A DNA stretch of 64,000 nt from Paenibacillus monticola (GCF_009664975.1 NZ_WJXB01000009.1:87366-151365), one strand, 5' to 3'. Positions 43,583 through 52,721 are shown, counted from the first letter of the stretch. Program-made: numbers and translations. The notes: generated by a model from the sequence alone, not told the origin.

Positions 43583-43608
43583 TAATTAGATTATTATGTA
43601 ATTAGATT
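43583..43608. promoter_or_regulatory. Direct repeat operator candidate before the MFS gene
   Basis: TAATTAGATT occurs at 43583-43592 and again at 43599-43608, 16 bases apart; the first copy overlaps the palindrome TCTAATTAGA (43581-43590). It lies in the gap between the divergent WYL regulator and the transporter, within about 40 bases of the transporter start. Confidence 0.4.
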
Positions 43609-43623
43609 GCGAGGATTAAACGG

Positions 43624-44901
43624 ATGAGAAATGCTACAGCAATTTTAACAAATCGTCGGGGCTATTCACGGCTGTTCACGGCCGGACTGATCAACGGAAT
43701 TGGAGATCGCTTTAGTGGGATTGCTATGTTGGCACTGGTACTGCATCTGACCGGATCGGGGATGGCGGTAGGCATATCGCTTGGTGTGCGCATGCTGCCT
43801 TATCTATTCCTAGCACCGCTTGGAGGAATGCTCGGCAGCAAGTTGCCGCGGAAGTATATTATGATGACTACTGATATTTTACGGGTGCCGGTAGCTTTAT
43901 CGTTTCTGTGGGTAGATGGAGAAAACAAGCTGTGGCTGCTGTATGCAGGGAGTTTCTTGCTGGCGGCGGGTGAAGCTATTTATAGCCCCATTCGTAAATC
44001 GACTATTCCACTGCTTGTGAAGCGCGATGCGCTGCTTACGGTTAACGGATTGGAGCAGCTTATGACAGGCTGTGTACTGATTCTGGGAGCTTTTTCTGGT
44101 GGCGTTGTGTCACTTTGGTTCGGTCCGAGAATGGCTTTTATCATGAATGCAGCATCATTTCTGGTGGCAGCGCTGCTAATCTACGGTATTGATTTCAAAG
44201 CGAGTGCTGCTTCAGAAGAGGAGGGGACTCTATTAATCGCGTCTGATAAGTCGCTGATAAAAGGGGAGAAGCTCCAAAAAGATGGTGTATGGCGAAGCCT
44301 AGGGTTTCTGATTGCTGGCAGTCTTCCGCTGCAGATTGTACTTGGGTATGAATTGCTTGTGCCGCTTACAAATGGTTTAGACAACGTACTCATCAGTGTG
44401 TATGCGATACAGGAATTCCATGCTGGCGATATCGGAGTAGGGGCATTTTACGCGGCGCTTGGTATCGGACTCAGCTTAAGTTTTTTTGCCGGCCGATATT
44501 TAAAGCGGGGTTTGTTGCTTGTTGCACTAACAGGACTGCTTATGGAGGGCTTCTTGCTGATGGGTATTAGTACCGCCTCTAATTTTACGGTTGCCTTTTT
44601 TCTGTACATTGTGCTCTCACTTGCTGGAGGAGTAGGTAATGTCTGTCTGGATACCTTGCTGATGAGAGAGACTCCGCTTGCGCTGCAGCCAGTCTTGTTT
44701 GGGATAGTTTCAGCGGTGGGCAGTACATTGATAGGAATATCGATGCTGGTTACGGGCTGGCTACTAGATGCTGTGGAACCGCGGATGTTGGGATTTGCCG
44801 GTGGTGCAGGGGGTGTCGCGATTACTGTACTGCTGGGAGGATATAGTTGGGTGCGCAGGAATAAGAACGGCAGCTTCACCGTCCCTTGGAAGTCTCTTTA
44901 A
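43624..44901 (+). CDS. MFS transporter (MdtH/EmrA-type, 12 TM)
   Basis: 425 residues with about 12 hydrophobic helices. Seen: INGIGDRFSGIAMLALVLHL at the N terminus, GVRMLPYLFLAPLGGMLGSK (a motif A-like loop), and a charged middle loop (KSLIKGEKLQKDGVW) that separates two halves of six helices. It belongs to the group of permeases annotated as macrolide or enterobactin-type exporters, but the substrate cannot be inferred. GAGG precedes ATG 43624. It is divergent from a WYL regulator. Its last 26 bases overlap the end of the convergent DedA gene, so there is no room for a standard terminator between them. Confidence 0.88.
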   Translation: MRNATAILTNRRGYSRLFTAGLINGIGDRFSGIAMLALVLHLTGSGMAVGISLGVRMLPYLFLAPLGGMLGSKLPRKYIMMTTDILRVPVALSFLWVDGENKLWLLYAGSFLLAAGEAIYSPIRKSTIPLLVKRDALLTVNGLEQLMTGCVLILGAFSGGVVSLWFGPRMAFIMNAASFLVAALLIYGIDFKASAASEEEGTLLIASDKSLIKGEKLQKDGVWRSLGFLIAGSLPLQIVLGYELLVPLTNGLDNVLISVYAIQEFHAGDIGVGAFYAALGIGLSLSFFAGRYLKRGLLLVALTGLLMEGFLLMGISTASNFTVAFFLYIVLSLAGGVGNVCLDTLLMRETPLALQPVLFGIVSAVGSTLIGISMLVTGWLLDAVEPRMLGFAGGAGGVAITVLLGGYSWVRRNKNGSFTVPWKSL

Positions 44902-45544
44902 CCTTAGTTTTCAGCTTTAAATCAGCCTTGCGCTGGAGAAAGCGGGAGAATAAGCGTTTGCGGTAGCGGTACATCACAATCATTGCAACAATCACCACTC
45001 CGCCAGAGATAATCCACTTGGAGTAAAGCTCGAATAGGTGAAAAATACCCATCCATTGCGGCCCGAATATCCGTCCGATGCCCAGAAAGAGCAACACCCA
45101 GAATAACGCTCCGCTATACGCATATAAAGCGAATTTACGGAAAGGCAGGGCGATAATGCCAGCGAAATAGCCTGTAAAGTGGCGTACACCTGGAACAAAA
45201 TAGCCGATGAAGATAAGAACGCTGCCGTATTTCTCGAACCAGACTTGGGTCTTGGCAAGCTTGGCGGGTGAGAATAGAAACCATCTTCCGTAGCGCTGTA
45301 TAAAGGGTAGTCCAGCCTTCAGCCCAACAAAATACGTGACCGTCATCCCGACAGTAGTGCCTGCATAGGCCACTGCCATCAGGGTCATGAAATCCAGTCT
45401 TCCGGTATAAGAAAGGAACCCTGCAAAGGCCATTGTAGTCTCACCGGGAAAGGGGAGCGCTACGAACTCCAGCAGCAATCCGAAGAACATTACGTTATAT
45501 CCGTATGTGGCGAATAATTCCTGTATCCAATTCAGCATTTCCAT
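44876..45544 (-). CDS. DedA family membrane protein
   Basis: 222 residues with about five membrane helices. Family features: GLLLEFVALPFPGETTMAFA with the membrane-embedded Pro and Glu, the KYGSVLIFIGYFVPGVRHFT block (the F/Y-x-R-x3-P region with Arg), and a basic cytoplasmic tail (RYRKRLFSRFLQRKADLKLK). DedA proteins are thought to flip or recycle undecaprenyl-phosphate or other lipids, with mutants sensitive to membrane stress. The start is ATG 45544 after GGAGAG; ATG 45538 is an alternative. It overlaps the MFS gene end to end by 26 bases. It is divergent from the deacetylase gene, which also uses wall polymers. Confidence 0.92.
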   Translation of the reverse strand: MEMLNWIQELFATYGYNVMFFGLLLEFVALPFPGETTMAFAGFLSYTGRLDFMTLMAVAYAGTTVGMTVTYFVGLKAGLPFIQRYGRWFLFSPAKLAKTQVWFEKYGSVLIFIGYFVPGVRHFTGYFAGIIALPFRKFALYAYSGALFWVLLFLGIGRIFGPQWMGIFHLFELYSKWIISGGVVIVAMIVMYRYRKRLFSRFLQRKADLKLKTKVKETSKGR

Positions 45545-45656
45545 AAAGATCGTCACTCTCCAAGAGGCAGATGCCTTATTTATTCTAATTTGAAGCTTGT
45601 CTTCATACAATCTACCAAAAGGATTTTATGCCAATAGAATGCTGGAGGTAGAGAAG

Positions 45657-46994
45657 ATGATTGGGAACAAAAGCGAACACAGCCGCCGGATCGTGATCCG
45701 CGGTTTGCTTGTTATGGCATTAATATTCATCGTTATGTCAGGCTGGGGTGCAGGTGAATATCTGGGCGCTTGGAAGATCCAGCCTCTGCAGGCTGCAAGC
45801 GTAGAATCTCTTTCTTTTCAGAATAAACTTCCCGGTGCAGTGATGCAACATTTGCCAGCCGCTACTGAAGGAGTGACGGCAGCCATCGCGATGGCTCCAA
45901 GCCCGCAAGCAAGTGCTGTTCCGCAAACATCCAATCCGAAAACGGTATATCTCACCTTTGACGATGGCCCTAGTGATATTACCCCCAAGGTGCTGGAGAT
46001 TTTGCAGCGGGAGGGTGTGCGGGCTACTTTTTTTGTCATTGGAAACCAGGCACAGAGCCATCCTGAGTTGATCAACGCTATTTGGGAGCAGGGTAATGCG
46101 ATTGGCAATCATACGTACAATCATAATTACTCCGAGTTATATAGAGGGTTTACTACGTTTTGGAGTCAAATCAAGCGTACGGAAGAAATTGTCCGGGGCA
46201 TTACCGGGGTTCGCCCACAGCTGATACGTGCGCCCGGAGGGACCTTCGGTCATTTTGATAATACCTACTTCTATCTCTTGAAGCAAGCGGGCTATTTAGT
46301 CACAGATTGGACGGTGGATAGCGGCGATTCCAAGCGAAAGGGAGTGCCTGCTTCAGAAATCTTACAGGAGGCGACCTTGGGATTGACTGCCTCCAAAGTT
46401 GTTCTACTGCTGCATGATGGTGGAGGACACGCAGAAAGTGCTAAAGCGTTGCCTGAGATTATTAACCGTTATAAGGCAGCTGGGTATGTTTTTGATATAT
46501 TGGACGATCAAGTGAAGCCCGTGCAGTTCAGAGTATCTCCGAAGACTGCAGACGCGGGAAGATCCACACCTTCGAAAGCCTGGATCACATCCAATATCAA
46601 CCCCAATGCAGAGCTGTTTGGACCTGGTAAATCCCTTGTTCTGGAGGTGGGGAAGCTGGAAACAAAGCTGAGTCCAGGGGAATATGTCATTAGCAAAGGA
46701 CAATATATGGTGCCGCTTCGTGCTGTTATTGAACGGCTTGGAGGCAGGATAACTTGGGACACCGTAAACCGTAGCGGAAGGGTCAATTGGAATGGGACGG
46801 CTGTCACGGCAGATGTGGGGAACAAGGAACTGACCTTAAACCGGCCTGACGGTGTGCAGGAGGCGAAATCTTCAAGAGTGGAGATGATCGGCGGCTCCAT
46901 CTGGGTATCATTGCGGGAACTGCTGGAGACTGTCGGTCATCCCCCGCTAAATATAAGCGTTTCAGAGAAGGAACGCAGAGTAAAAGCGCTCTGA
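45657..46994 (+). CDS. Polysaccharide deacetylase with copper amine oxidase N-like domain
   Basis: 445 residues. An N-terminal membrane anchor or signal (GLLVMALIFIVMSGWGAG) is followed by a linker. The NodB/CE4 domain has all five motifs: TVYLTFDDGPSDITPKV, the zinc His pair in GNHTYNHNYSELY, LIRAPGG, DWTVDSGDSKRKG, and LLLHDGGGHAESAKAL. It should remove N-acetyl groups from peptidoglycan or another amino sugar polymer, using zinc. Residues about 335-445 form a copper amine oxidase N-like module (QYMVPLRAVIERLGGRITWD, IWVSLRELLETVG), as in the SGNH hydrolase at 28518. The start is ATG 45657, with TGGAGG eight bases away; a longer frame to 45597 has none. Confidence 0.93.
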   Translation: MIGNKSEHSRRIVIRGLLVMALIFIVMSGWGAGEYLGAWKIQPLQAASVESLSFQNKLPGAVMQHLPAATEGVTAAIAMAPSPQASAVPQTSNPKTVYLTFDDGPSDITPKVLEILQREGVRATFFVIGNQAQSHPELINAIWEQGNAIGNHTYNHNYSELYRGFTTFWSQIKRTEEIVRGITGVRPQLIRAPGGTFGHFDNTYFYLLKQAGYLVTDWTVDSGDSKRKGVPASEILQEATLGLTASKVVLLLHDGGGHAESAKALPEIINRYKAAGYVFDILDDQVKPVQFRVSPKTADAGRSTPSKAWITSNINPNAELFGPGKSLVLEVGKLETKLSPGEYVISKGQYMVPLRAVIERLGGRITWDTVNRSGRVNWNGTAVTADVGNKELTLNRPDGVQEAKSSRVEMIGGSIWVSLRELLETVGHPPLNISVSEKERRVKAL

Positions 46995-47075
46995 AGAAAC
47001 CAGTCTATGTCTGGGCACTCTTTTTCATGGGAAGAATAGACAGTAATAAGTCTATTAACCAAAGGAAGTGTCCCA

Positions 47076-48512
47076 TTGTCCTCCAGATCTCTCTATGAAC
47101 GGAAACAGCAGAAGAATACGAAGAATCTGAGAAGCGTATCCTTACCGCGAACCCGCCGCGTTGTGGGTGAATGGCTGCGGATGTTAAGCGTGACCGGTAT
47201 TATCGGTATTTTATATGCTTGGCGCGGGGGAGGCTCATTGTTATTCCTCCTGATAGCCCTTGGAATAATTATGCTTAACGGTCTGGGGCTACAGCTGTTT
47301 GGCCCACGGAGAATAAAGTTAGTTCGGACGATTACTCCTGCCCGACCTGTAGCCGGAGATATACTCCATGTGAAAGTACAGGTCAGCTTTCACGGGCGGC
47401 TTCCGCTTCCATGGATGACCATTGTCGATTATTGGAGTGGCATCCGCCACCATGAACTGTTGTTTCCTGGATTTCGGCGTTCCTTTAGTTATACCTATAC
47501 CTTGGAAGGAATGCCGCGGGGCATTCATCATCTGCAAGGTTGCAGAGTTACTTGGGGAGACTTGCCAGGCTGGTTCACGGGTAGAATCGAGCCTGAAGAT
47601 AACGAGGTATTCAGGGTGCTGCCAGCTCCCTTGTACTTTGGCGGTATGCTGCCAGATAGCGGGGTTATTCCTGGAGCGGGTATGTCCACTAAGAGAGGCC
47701 GGAGCATTGGTGAAGAGGCGTTGGACATTCGTGATTATACGCCGGGAGATCCGCAGAATCGAATTCATTGGAAGAACAGCGCCCGGAGGGGGTCATTGCA
47801 GACTAGGGTACCGGAGCGGGAAAGAGGGCAGATGAGCTGCGTGGTGCTCGCAAATTGTCCTAAAAGCTATGAAATTCCTACGGGTGCCTTAGCGCCTCGC
47901 AGCCATAGAGGTGCTACGCCACCAGCATTTGAGAAAGCAGTATCGGCGGCGATGGGACTTATGCTCTCTGCCGAGCGAACGGGCACTTATATTCAACTGT
48001 TTAGCGGGGGCTGGCCAGAAGGTACAGCCAGACATGAAGGACTAGGCAAAATCCCGGGCAGAGTGCTGGATTTCCTAACGGGAATTTCTCCAGATAGCAC
48101 ACGTAGTTTATCACAGTTGCTGGAGGATGCCTCCCGGAGCTGGATTCCGGGAATGACAGTTTCCATTATCACTGGCCAATTGGAGGAGGAATCCGCCAAG
48201 GTCATCGCCCGTTTTCTGGTGCAAGGGGTGAAGGTTGATCTTTACTATGCCTGGGATAGCCCGGCGCCAGGAACTGCGGATACCCTATCACAGGCTCATC
48301 TACAGCCGAGTGATGCCATGTTTCAGGCCGATTCGCAGCCTGTAAGTGGAAGTGTAACATCGCAAGCCTATCGGCAGTCCTTTAAGGGATCGGTTGGAGA
48401 CAGCCTAACGCGTCTTGGGGCACGTTTATATCGTCTGGATACTGCGTTGCCGGCTTCAAGTTATAAGGAGGTTGAGTTCCATGGGCTATCCGGGAAACCA
48501 ACTCTACGGTAG
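47076..48512 (+). CDS. DUF58 domain protein
   Basis: 478 residues. Two N-terminal hydrophobic segments (SVTGIIGILYAW and LLFLLIALGIIMLNGLG) lead to a large domain. The family signature LDIRDYTPGDPQNRIHWKNS lies near residue 230, followed by VPERERG, with the von Willebrand A-like C-terminal part. The late region, before the 3' end, is Gln/Ser/Pro-rich. The usual operon in Bacillales is a MoxR ATPase, then DUF58, then a transglutaminase membrane protein; here no MoxR gene precedes and the deacetylase takes that place. Role unknown, often tied to chaperone-like assembly. The start is TTG 47076, with AAAGGAAG (47061-47068). The next gene starts 32 bases before this one ends. Confidence 0.9.
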   Translation: MSSRSLYERKQQKNTKNLRSVSLPRTRRVVGEWLRMLSVTGIIGILYAWRGGGSLLFLLIALGIIMLNGLGLQLFGPRRIKLVRTITPARPVAGDILHVKVQVSFHGRLPLPWMTIVDYWSGIRHHELLFPGFRRSFSYTYTLEGMPRGIHHLQGCRVTWGDLPGWFTGRIEPEDNEVFRVLPAPLYFGGMLPDSGVIPGAGMSTKRGRSIGEEALDIRDYTPGDPQNRIHWKNSARRGSLQTRVPERERGQMSCVVLANCPKSYEIPTGALAPRSHRGATPPAFEKAVSAAMGLMLSAERTGTYIQLFSGGWPEGTARHEGLGKIPGRVLDFLTGISPDSTRSLSQLLEDASRSWIPGMTVSIITGQLEEESAKVIARFLVQGVKVDLYYAWDSPAPGTADTLSQAHLQPSDAMFQADSQPVSGSVTSQAYRQSFKGSVGDSLTRLGARLYRLDTALPASSYKEVEFHGLSGKPTLR

Positions 48513-50739
48513 TAGTATACAGGGTGCTGAAGTGATGCAGAGTTCGCTCACTATAGAGAACAGTCCTGCCGGAAAACAGGGGGAATCGCCCCTGTACTAC
48601 CGCTTGCTGTTCTCTTTGCCTATCATGGGGCTATTTATTCAGTGGCTGCTGCCCTTATACCGATCCACAGCGGAGGCTCAGACTGCGCAACTGCTTGTTA
48701 CACTGATGATATCAGCGGTAGTACTGCTGCTGTGGGGAATGCTTCAGCTTCCCGGTTGGCTTATTCTAAGCATCCAGATCCTGTTCATTTCCCTGACCTG
48801 GTTCTATATTTGTGCCGCTGATGAAGGAATAGCGTGGGTTACCAGTTATTTGGCAGGAATCAAGGATGATGCCATTTTGCTTCTTTCGGGACAGGTTTCC
48901 CAGCTTAGTGGAGACAACAGGCAACTGATATTAATCGTCGGCTGGGGGTTACTGGTATGTTCAGTACAGCAGCTAGCCCTTTACCGGGGAAGTACGTTGC
49001 TATTCACGGTGTTAACAATGGTCTATTTACTTATTCTGGATATGGGCTTTGGCGTAAATACAACGATGAATCTCATCATATCGTCAGGCTTGATTGTATG
49101 GCTGCAGGCGATGAGCGGATTGCTTCATCTTCGAGAGCGTACGCAGAGTATCAGGATACCTTATGCCCGTTGGGGAGGACTAGCTCTAGCCGCGGCCGTT
49201 GCATTGACAATTACAGCCTGGTTGGGTGAGCAGCTCTACGGTTCGCGGCCTGTAGCCCAAATCTCGCTGCAATCAGCATTTGGCAGTTTGCAGGAATGGG
49301 CTTCCGGGCATCTTCCAGACCGCGTGGAGGAGCTTCAGACAGGAACGACGGGTTATAGTTCAGACGGTGGGGAGCTCGGAGCTCCGTTGTCACGCAGTAC
49401 TGAACCTGTCTTTACTGCTGTGAGCAGTATCCGTTCCTATTGGCGAGGAGAGAGCTTGGCTTATTATGATGGACGTCGCTGGATCAAGGCAGCAGATGAA
49501 TATCTTCCGCTTAATCTATCCAGTCTTCCGATGAAGGGAACATCTATAGCAGATATTGGGGGAGACCGGACGCTGGTTCAGCGGATACAATTTGTTGTTC
49601 CTTCATCCGGCGGGCTTCCTCTATTTAATGCGGGGACTGTAAAAGATGTTAAGGCTATTCAATTGACTGATGGCAGTCTTCTTGGTTTTGTGCTGGCCAA
49701 TAAAGAGAATGAAAGCTTTCGACTACCGGACCTTGCAGGCTCGGCAAGAGTAACAGAGTATACTGTGAAGTCGCTGCTGCTTGAGAGCGATCCAGCGGTT
49801 CTACGGACACTGAACGGTTATGATCCGCAGCCAATTACAAGTGAGTATTTAGAACTGCCCGCATCACTGCCCGAGCGGGTTGCCACTCTGGCAGAGCAGC
49901 TAACGGCTCCTGCCGGGAACCGCTATGATGCCGCCGCTGCGGTTCGGGATTATTTGCAGAGCCGGTATGCTTATAACCTGAACACTTCGATCCCTCCCTC
50001 CGGAGTTGACTTTGTAGATGACTTCTTATTTGACACTAGACAAGGCTACTGTGTTCATTTTGCCACAGCAATGACGATACTGTTGCGCAGCGCGGGTATT
50101 CCAGCCCGTTACGTTCAGGGCTACGGGCCAGGAACACTGGAGGCAGACACCGAGCCGCAGCGTTATACTGTCACCCAGGGCGATGCCCACGCCTGGGTGG
50201 AGGTTTATTTTGCTGGCGCAGGCTGGGTTCCCTTTGACCCGACGCCTGGCTCAAGCGGCGCTGCCGGCTTCGCGCCGGCAGCACTTCCCGCGGCAGCTTC
50301 AGCCGCGCCGCCCAGTGCTACCCCGCCCGCGGCGCGTGCGCGGGGGGGCTTGCCCACCCTGCCGCAGGCGGGTGGGGCCGATACAGCGCCGCTCGCCGCG
50401 GCGCTGCTCTTGCCCGCCGCCGCTTGGCGCTGGCGGCGGAGCTTGGCCCTGCTGCTGGCTGCGCGCAGCAGCAGGGCAGGCAGCAGTGAGCGGCAGCTGC
50501 GCGCAGCCGCTCTGGCTTGGCACGGGCTGGCGGCGCGCTACGGCCCACCGCCGCCCGGGATAACGGGCAGGGAGTACGTCGCCTCCCTGCCGATTGAAGA
50601 TGCCAGACTGCGCGCAGCCGTCCGGCAGTTTGTTCGCCGCTATGAAGCCTTGGCGTACAGCAAAGGCAGGGCGGCCGCCGTCTCAGATCCGGCGGCATTT
50701 AGACGGGAATGCTTAGCGATCACATTTCGGTTAAGTTGA
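48481..50739 (+). CDS. Membrane transglutaminase-like protein (TgpA family)
   Basis: 752 residues: several N-terminal membrane helices, an external transglutaminase-like domain and a C-terminal DUF4129-like part. The catalytic triad is Cys near 523 in TRQGYCVHFATAMTILLRSA, His near 569 in TQGDAHAWVEVYF and Asp in GWVPFDPTPG. TgpA-type proteins are envelope enzymes of uncertain substrate and act as predicted proteases or transamidases. The start is ATG 48481, with AAGGAGG nine bases upstream; a frame back to 48415 lies in the DUF58 gene. It overlaps DUF58 by 32 bases. Bases 50260-50700 encode an Ala/Pro/Arg-rich low-complexity stretch that is far more GC-rich than the flanks. Confidence 0.9.
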   Translation: MGYPGNQLYGSSIQGAEVMQSSLTIENSPAGKQGESPLYYRLLFSLPIMGLFIQWLLPLYRSTAEAQTAQLLVTLMISAVVLLLWGMLQLPGWLILSIQILFISLTWFYICAADEGIAWVTSYLAGIKDDAILLLSGQVSQLSGDNRQLILIVGWGLLVCSVQQLALYRGSTLLFTVLTMVYLLILDMGFGVNTTMNLIISSGLIVWLQAMSGLLHLRERTQSIRIPYARWGGLALAAAVALTITAWLGEQLYGSRPVAQISLQSAFGSLQEWASGHLPDRVEELQTGTTGYSSDGGELGAPLSRSTEPVFTAVSSIRSYWRGESLAYYDGRRWIKAADEYLPLNLSSLPMKGTSIADIGGDRTLVQRIQFVVPSSGGLPLFNAGTVKDVKAIQLTDGSLLGFVLANKENESFRLPDLAGSARVTEYTVKSLLLESDPAVLRTLNGYDPQPITSEYLELPASLPERVATLAEQLTAPAGNRYDAAAAVRDYLQSRYAYNLNTSIPPSGVDFVDDFLFDTRQGYCVHFATAMTILLRSAGIPARYVQGYGPGTLEADTEPQRYTVTQGDAHAWVEVYFAGAGWVPFDPTPGSSGAAGFAPAALPAAASAAPPSATPPAARARGGLPTLPQAGGADTAPLAAALLLPAAAWRWRRSLALLLAARSSRAGSSERQLRAAALAWHGLAARYGPPPPGITGREYVASLPIEDARLRAAVRQFVRRYEALAYSKGRAAAVSDPAAFRRECLAITFRLS

Positions 50740-50900
50740 TGGATGTGGTTGTAACCCTCATCTCCAAAGCACCAGAATGTTCTATGGAAGCGGATACTAA
50801 CCTTAATCGGACCTTGCAGCTCTTTCGAGCAGAGCAGTAAAGTTTAATATTGTTCACAGATATCTCCCAAAAAGCTTAGGCATAACGTGATCTCCTTTCC

Positions 50901-50930
50901 TTGACGGTGTGAATTATCCATGAGTATAAT
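50901..50930 (+). promoter_or_regulatory. Promoter of guaA
   Basis: TTGACG (50901-50906), an 18-base spacer and TATAAT (50925-50930), about 28 bases before the guaA start. I see no convincing PurBox pair in the 218-base gap. Confidence 0.75.
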
Positions 50931-50957
50931 GAATCCAATAATCAAGGGAGGCACGTA

Positions 50958-52499
50958 ATGAACAAGCCAAATGAAATAATCGTCGTTCTCGATTTTGGAG
51001 GACAATATAATCAACTTATCGCGCGCAGAATTCGGGATTTAGGGGTATACAGCGAGCTGCTGCCGTACAATACGCCAATTGACAAGATCAAAGCACTCTC
51101 GCCAAAGGGGATTATTTTCTCCGGAGGTCCTAGCAGTGTGTATGCTGAGGATGCGCCACATGTAGACCCAGCCGTTTATGATTTGGGAGTTCCAATTTTT
51201 GGGATTTGTTATGGCATGCAGCTTATGGCTCAACAGCTGGAGGGTGGCAAGGTAGAGAGCTCCTCCAAACGTGAATACGGCAAAGCCGATATCGACTTTG
51301 AACAAGGAGCCCAGCTGGTTGCTGGATTGGAGAGCCGCCAGACCGTATGGATGAGCCACGGCGATCATGTCGTAGAGCTTCCGGTGGGCTTTAAGCTGGA
51401 TGCTGGAACCGAAAGTGCTCCGATTGCAGCCATGAGCAATGATGAACTGAATTTTTATGCTGTTCAATTCCATCCAGAGGTTCAACATTCCGTACACGGC
51501 AACCAAATGATTTCTAACTTCCTGTATGAAGTTTGTAACTGTGAAGGCAAATGGACCATGGAATCTTTTATTGATGAAGCGATTAAAGATATTCAGGATA
51601 AAGTTGGGGACAAAAAAGTACTCTGCGCACTTAGCGGCGGGGTTGATTCTTCGGTAGTGGCTATGCTGATTCATCGGGCCATTGGTGCCCAGTTGACTTG
51701 TATGTTTATAGACCACGGTTTGCTACGCAAAGGTGAAGCCGAGAGCGTTATGGAAACGTTCGTCGGCAAGTTTGATATTGACGTAGTGAAGATTGATGCA
51801 CGCGATCGCTTTATGAGTAAGCTGGCTGGAGTCGATGATCCTGAGCAGAAACGCAAAATTATCGGCAATGAGTTCATCTATTGCTTCGATGAAGAGTCTG
51901 CCAAGCTAGGAGATTTCTCGTTCCTTGCCCAAGGAACGCTGTATACAGACATTGTAGAGAGTGGAACAGCAACTGCACAGACGATCAAATCACATCACAA
52001 TGTGGGTGGTCTGCCGGAAGATATGAAGTTCAGTTTGATTGAACCGTTGAACACGCTGTTCAAGGATGAAGTCCGCAGACTGGGTGAAGAATTGGGAATG
52101 CCACATGCTATCGTCTGGCGCCAACCTTTCCCGGGTCCGGGACTTGCCATTCGTGTATTGGGCGAAGTTACGGAGGAGAAGCTGACCATCGTGCGGGATT
52201 CCGACTATATCCTGCGTGAGGAAATCGCCAAGGCTGGACTGGATCGTGAGATCTGGCAATACTTCACCGCATTGCCTAACATGAAAAGTGTAGGCGTTAT
52301 GGGTGATGCCCGTACCTATTCCTACACCGTAGGCATTCGCGCCGTTACCTCCATCGACGGCATGACCGCCGACTGGGCACGTATTCCGTGGGACGTGCTG
52401 GAGAAGATTTCAGTTCGTATCGTTAATGAAGTAGAGAACGTCAACCGTATCGTCTACGACATTACCTCGAAACCACCGGCAACGATTGAGTGGGAATAG
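50958..52499 (+). CDS. guaA: GMP synthase (glutamine-hydrolysing)
   Basis: 513 residues; aminates XMP to GMP with ATP and glutamine. The N-terminal class I glutamine amidotransferase has the nucleophile Cys in IFGICYGMQLMAQQ and the His/Glu pair in AVQFHPEVQHSVHG. The ATP pyrophosphatase domain has the PP-loop LCALSGGVDSSVVAMLIHRA, and the C-terminal dimerisation domain ends in VYDITSKPPATIEWE, the invariant C terminus of the family. GGGAGG precedes ATG 50958. It is monocistronic and followed by a terminator. The next gene imports guanine or hypoxanthine, so purine genes cluster here. Confidence 0.98.
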   Translation: MNKPNEIIVVLDFGGQYNQLIARRIRDLGVYSELLPYNTPIDKIKALSPKGIIFSGGPSSVYAEDAPHVDPAVYDLGVPIFGICYGMQLMAQQLEGGKVESSSKREYGKADIDFEQGAQLVAGLESRQTVWMSHGDHVVELPVGFKLDAGTESAPIAAMSNDELNFYAVQFHPEVQHSVHGNQMISNFLYEVCNCEGKWTMESFIDEAIKDIQDKVGDKKVLCALSGGVDSSVVAMLIHRAIGAQLTCMFIDHGLLRKGEAESVMETFVGKFDIDVVKIDARDRFMSKLAGVDDPEQKRKIIGNEFIYCFDEESAKLGDFSFLAQGTLYTDIVESGTATAQTIKSHHNVGGLPEDMKFSLIEPLNTLFKDEVRRLGEELGMPHAIVWRQPFPGPGLAIRVLGEVTEEKLTIVRDSDYILREEIAKAGLDREIWQYFTALPNMKSVGVMGDARTYSYTVGIRAVTSIDGMTADWARIPWDVLEKISVRIVNEVENVNRIVYDITSKPPATIEWE

Positions 52500-52511
52500 A
52501 ATAAATAATAT

Positions 52512-52555
52512 AAGCCTGGGAATGCTTGATTGTAGAAGCATTTCCGGGCTTTTTT
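52512..52555 (+). terminator. Terminator after guaA
   Basis: AAGCC-GG-AATGCTT stem with a 8-base loop and a run of six T; one or two mismatched pairs. Confidence 0.85.
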
Positions 52556-52673
52556 GAAATTATATGAAATAGTTATCGTGGATTTCTGCCATCCAGAGTA
52601 AATTAACAGCATGAATTGGGTGTATAGCCATAAACCTAGAGCCCAAGTCACAAGAATACAGGAAAAATGTCTG

Positions 52674-52717
52674 TTTTACGAACGTTATCAAGAACCTGAC
52701 GTGTAATGTTCGCATTT
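52674..52717. promoter_or_regulatory. PurBox pair (PurR operator)
   Basis: TTTTACGAACGTT (52674-52686) and AATGTTCGCATTT (52705-52717) match the B. subtilis PurBox consensus AWWWCCGAACWWT and its inverted copy at about 10 and 12 of 13 positions. They are separated by 18 bases, close to the 16-17 known for PurR between 14-base boxes. The pair ends five bases before the -35 of pbuG, whose Bacillus ortholog is a PurR target. Confidence 0.6.
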
Positions 52718-52721
52718 ACCA

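Noticed and set aside
50183..50563. Open frames in the transglutaminase GC island (both strands)
   Set aside because: Same artefact of GC-rich, stop-poor sequence inside a clear gene.
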